Assembly: GCA_045652765.1 (NCBI GenBank)
Contig: JAZOLG010000064.1
Coordinates: forward strand, 1 to 7,576
Origin: UBA1231 sp045652765
GTDB taxonomy: Bacteria; Bacillota_I; Bacilli_A; ML615J-28; CAG-313
DNA: 7,576 nucleotides
Direction: 5' to 3'
A program made the translations under genes and the position numbers. Shown piece by piece: positions 5,953 through 7,576 of the stretch (positions are counted from its first letter, which is position 1; the number at the start of each line of letters is the position of its first letter). Below the pieces are notes generated by a model that was given only the letters and a program-made list of their open reading frames with translations, did no database searches and was not told the origin of the DNA.

Positions 5953-6093
5953 TTAATTTTTTTGCTCATATTTTAATATTTCTATGAGCATATCTTTTAT
6001 TATTTGTTTTAAGTGATCATCGTTTCTATTTACCTCAGACACAATATAAGTAACATCGTTTATTTCAATTTCTATAACTTTTTCTTTACTCAT
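5953..6093 (-). CDS. TnpW-like small transposon-encoded protein
   Basis: This 46-codon gene encodes a small charged protein beginning MSKEKVIEIEINDVTYIVSE. A textbook Shine-Dalgarno, AAGGAGGAA (6098-6106), precedes the ATG at 6093 at good spacing, and the frame ends at TAA at 5953-5955, so it is very likely translated. The pattern of a short beta-rich start with an I(N/G)(D/G)xTY(I/V)VS motif followed by an amphipathic, Lys-rich helix (LKQIIKDMLIEILKYEQKN) recalls TnpW and similar small proteins found beside TnpX-type serine recombinases. The recombinase start is 54 bp downstream, as expected for such an element. The role of TnpW itself is poorly known, and the assignment rests on pattern memory and position rather than an alignment. 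Unlike the recombinase, this frame is intact. Confidence 0.6.
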   Translation of the reverse strand: MSKEKVIEIEINDVTYIVSEVNRNDDHLKQIIKDMLIEILKYEQKN

Positions 6094-6106
6094 AAAATTC
6101 CTCCTT

Positions 6107-6241
6107 CAATAGTAACGGACATTTAGCTATTAAAGTGTCGGGGTCAAATATAAAAAAGTTTAAAAAATTGTGCATAGGATAAATCGTGCTTCACTCTGCT
6201 TCACGCAAAATATTTAGTAACTAGGATACCTAGCTTACATA
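6107..6241. other. Leader/intergenic region with clustered small repeats, possible element end
   Basis: No gene is seen here. It contains an imperfect inverted repeat GACATTTA (6118-6125) / TAAAGTGTC (6131-6139) with one bulged base, a tandem repeat TGCTTCAC at 6187-6194 and 6197-6204 enclosed by CGTG/CACG, and a 5-bp palindrome CTAGG-ATA-CCTAG at 6221-6233. The local CGGGGTC patch (6139-6145) stands out in AT-rich surroundings. A promoter for the TnpW-like gene should be here, but I cannot identify one with confidence (TTGACC at 6142-6147 lacks a matching -10). Confidence 0.45.
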
Positions 6242-6280
6242 TTAAAAACCACCCTATTGGTTTTACCAACAAAGTGGTTA
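6242..6280 (-). terminator. Rho-independent terminator of the RHS/immunity module
   Basis: On the minus-strand transcript, AACCAC (6274-6279) pairs with GTGGTT (6247-6252), and within it TTGGT (6265-6269) pairs with ACCAA (6257-6261) around an AAA loop, with a 4-nt internal loop between the stems. The hairpin is followed by a T-rich run (GTGGTTTTTAAT). It lies about 20 bp after the stop of the PH-domain membrane protein gene. Confidence 0.8.
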
Positions 6281-6281
6281 G

Positions 6282-6304
6282 TGTCTAAATTCTATGTTTT
6301 ATTT
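6282..6304 (-). repeat. Right copy of the 22/23-bp inverted repeat
   Basis: This is the inverted partner of 5912-5933. Its outer end covers the last codons and the TAA stop (6299-6301) of the PH-domain membrane protein gene; its inner end adjoins the terminator hairpin. No target-site duplication is evident beyond the repeat itself. Confidence 0.65.
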
Positions 6305-6715
6305 ATTGTTTAATTCATAATCTATTTTTCTAAATTCACTTACTATTTGGTCCGCTTTAAAATAGCCATTGAAAGAAAACATAATATTATTACCATCTTT
6401 TAAATTAATAATAACATATTTACTAGAGTGATTTATCGATAAATTTTTAATATTGCTAAATAAAATATATCTTGTTTTCATATTTGATCTATAAGATTTA
6501 TTAAACGAAGATAATCCATGTCTAATTACAAGCCTGTCTGTTTGGAATTGAATATAGTAAGTTGTACATAAAATAAAAACTATAAACATAATACTTGTAC
6601 AAACAAGCATCAAAATTCGTTTCCATCCGTCCATCAAAAAGCCACCAAGCAATACACCAACAGCAATTAAAATTAATAAGATAATCCATAGTTTAATTGG
6701 TCTGTACTTTTTCAT
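6299..6715 (-). CDS. Two-TM membrane protein with probable PH-like domain; candidate immunity protein for the RHS tip
   Basis: The 138-residue product has a basic N-terminus (MKKYRPIK), two hydrophobic helices (about 9-28 and 33-54) separated by a short loop, and a soluble C-terminal part of about 85 residues. That part alternates short beta strands (YIQFQTDRLVIRHG, TRYILFSNIKNLSI, KYVIINLKDGNNIMFSF) and ends in a helix (KADQIVSEFRKIDYEL), the layout of bacterial PH-like domains. I do not recognise a named family. Its ATG (6713-6715) directly abuts the TAG of the RHS gene, with AAGGAG about 12 nt upstream inside that gene, so the two are co-translated. In polymorphic toxin loci this slot normally holds the immunity gene, and membrane-embedded immunity proteins fit toxins that act on membranes. 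That role is inference from position. The terminator follows directly. Confidence 0.7.
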   Translation of the reverse strand: MKKYRPIKLWIILLILIAVGVLLGGFLMDGWKRILMLVCTSIMFIVFILCTTYYIQFQTDRLVIRHGLSSFNKSYRSNMKTRYILFSNIKNLSINHSSKYVIINLKDGNNIMFSFNGYFKADQIVSEFRKIDYELNNK

Positions 6716-7576
6716 CTAAAATATCCACTCCTTAATTTCATCCGATAACCATTCAAGTCCAAGACCTATAAGAATACCAGCCACGCCTCCAGCAATAAAT
6801 CCAACTGGGCCACCAATAGATGTTCCAATGTATGCACCAAGTTTTGATGATCCCCAAGTTATAGCCATTCCTGTACCAAATGTATAAGCTCCACTCGCAA
6901 AAATATAGCCTGACGATTGTCCTTTTTGCCAATTTTTGTACACATCTATTCCGGTTTCTACAAACACAAATGCATATCCTAGACCTTCAACAAAATCAGC
7001 ATATTTTCCTGGTATACTAGCAATTCCATCTAATTTCATCAAATCAGCAACACCTGGATATTTAAGTGTATACCAAGCTGTCAGTCCTACTATACTAGCC
7101 GAGAAACCAACATCTGCAATATCAATAGCTGTTTCAACCCAAGAAGGAACTGGTTTTAAATTAATCCAATCTTTTGTAAAATTTCCACCAAAGCCACTAT
7201 TACTTGGTGTGAATTTTCCACCTAATGATAGATAACTCACCATTCTACCACTATTATCAAATCCTACATTAGAACTACTATATGCAATTCCAATTGAATT
7301 ATTATTTGCGTAACTATATAAGTTAAGACCATTAATACTTGATGGGTTTAAACTAGATACATCGGCAGGTTGAATGAATCTTCCTAGTTCAGGGCTATAA
7401 TAGCGAGAGGTTACAAGAAAGAGATTAGTTTCAACATCATAATAATATCCTTTGTATAAGAATACATTGTGTTTAATTAATTGTTCAGCTATATAATAAT
7501 TACTACTATTTTGAATATGTGGGTTTTCTATTGTTACTTCACCATATGATGTATATGTATATTTTACCATTGTTGT
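6716..7576 (-). CDS. RHS-repeat polymorphic toxin, C-terminal part (5' end beyond window)
   Basis: The frame is open through the right edge, giving 286 residues of what should be a much larger WapA/RHS-type secreted surface protein. An apparent ATG at 7570 is internal: KYTYTSYGEV is a mid-repeat YD motif. The conserved RHS core boundary lies at residues 38-70 counted from that ATG (YKGYYYDVETNLFLVTSRYYSPELGRFIQPAD), then the usual NGLNLYSYANNNSI. Everything after about residue 95 is the variable tip: a Gly/Ser linker, WVETAIDIADVGFSAS, several hydrophobic stretches (about 153-168, 196-207, 221-240) and a glycine-zipper-like segment from 246 to 272, ending EWLSDEIKEWIF. No nuclease or deaminase motif is visible; the hydrophobic, Gly-rich tip suggests membrane insertion or pore formation. 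The TAG stop touches the ATG of the putative immunity gene. Confidence 0.88.
   Translation of the reverse strand, partial: TTMVKYTYTSYGEVTIENPHIQNSSNYYIAEQLIKHNVFLYKGYYYDVETNLFLVTSRYYSPELGRFIQPADVSSLNPSSINGLNLYSYANNNSIGIAYSSSNVGFDNSGRMVSYLSLGGKFTPSNSGFGGNFTKDWINLKPVPSWVETAIDIADVGFSASIVGLTAWYTLKYPGVADLMKLDGIASIPGKYADFVEGLGYAFVFVETGIDVYKNWQKGQSSGYIFASGAYTFGTGMAITWGSSKLGAYIGTSIGGPVGFIAGGVAGILIGLGLEWLSDEIKEWIF

Noticed and set aside
6119..6147. Sigma-A promoter with TTGACC as -35 for the TnpW-like gene
   Set aside because: No acceptable -10 hexamer is found 16-18 bp downstream of the TTGACC.
6936..7235. Plus-strand open frame of 99 codons opposite the RHS gene
   Set aside because: It is a shadow of the RHS tip; the minus-strand frame continues an unmistakable RHS core.

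Overview
This strongly AT-rich window reads as a low-GC Gram-positive (Firmicutes, Bacilli or Erysipelotrichia-like) chromosome using the standard bacterial code: Trp is TGG and TGA is used as a stop. Every convincing gene lies on the minus strand. Two genes match families tied to endospore formation (a CwlD-type amidase and YunB), so the lineage is probably spore-forming or descended from spore formers. The genus cannot be fixed from this window.

Region 1 (about 1-4152) is a tightly packed, probably single operon read right to left from an extended -10 promoter at 4144-4152. Its order is nfu-like Fe-S carrier, S1-domain RNA-binding protein, thioredoxin-fold lipoprotein, CwlD-like amidase, tsaE, tsaB, rimI and tsaD, the last running off the left edge. 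The final four are the classic Firmicutes t6A tRNA-modification cluster: TsaB, TsaD and TsaE transfer the threonylcarbamoyl group to A37 of ANN-decoding tRNAs, and RimI acetylates ribosomal protein S18. Genes overlap or abut, suggesting translational coupling. Region 2 (4190-4876) is yunB, a sporulation membrane protein with an uncertain start.

Region 3 (about 5006-6304) is the remnant of a mobile element. It holds a large serine recombinase (TnpX/TndX type) broken by a 1-nt deletion, two short insertions that form perfect hairpins, two in-frame stops and a missing central-to-C-terminal segment. Upstream is an intact 46-codon TnpW-like gene. A 22/23-bp imperfect inverted repeat (5912-5933 and 6282-6304) brackets that small gene and its leader.

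Region 4 (6242-7576) is a polymorphic-toxin module. It contains the C-terminal part of an RHS-repeat protein whose variable tip is hydrophobic and glycine-rich, directly followed (stop codon abutting ATG) by a two-TM protein with a probable PH-like domain, a good immunity candidate. A rho-independent terminator ends the module.

The parts most worth a second look are the hairpin insertions in the recombinase, the inverted repeats around the TnpW-like gene, and the RHS tip with its proposed immunity partner.
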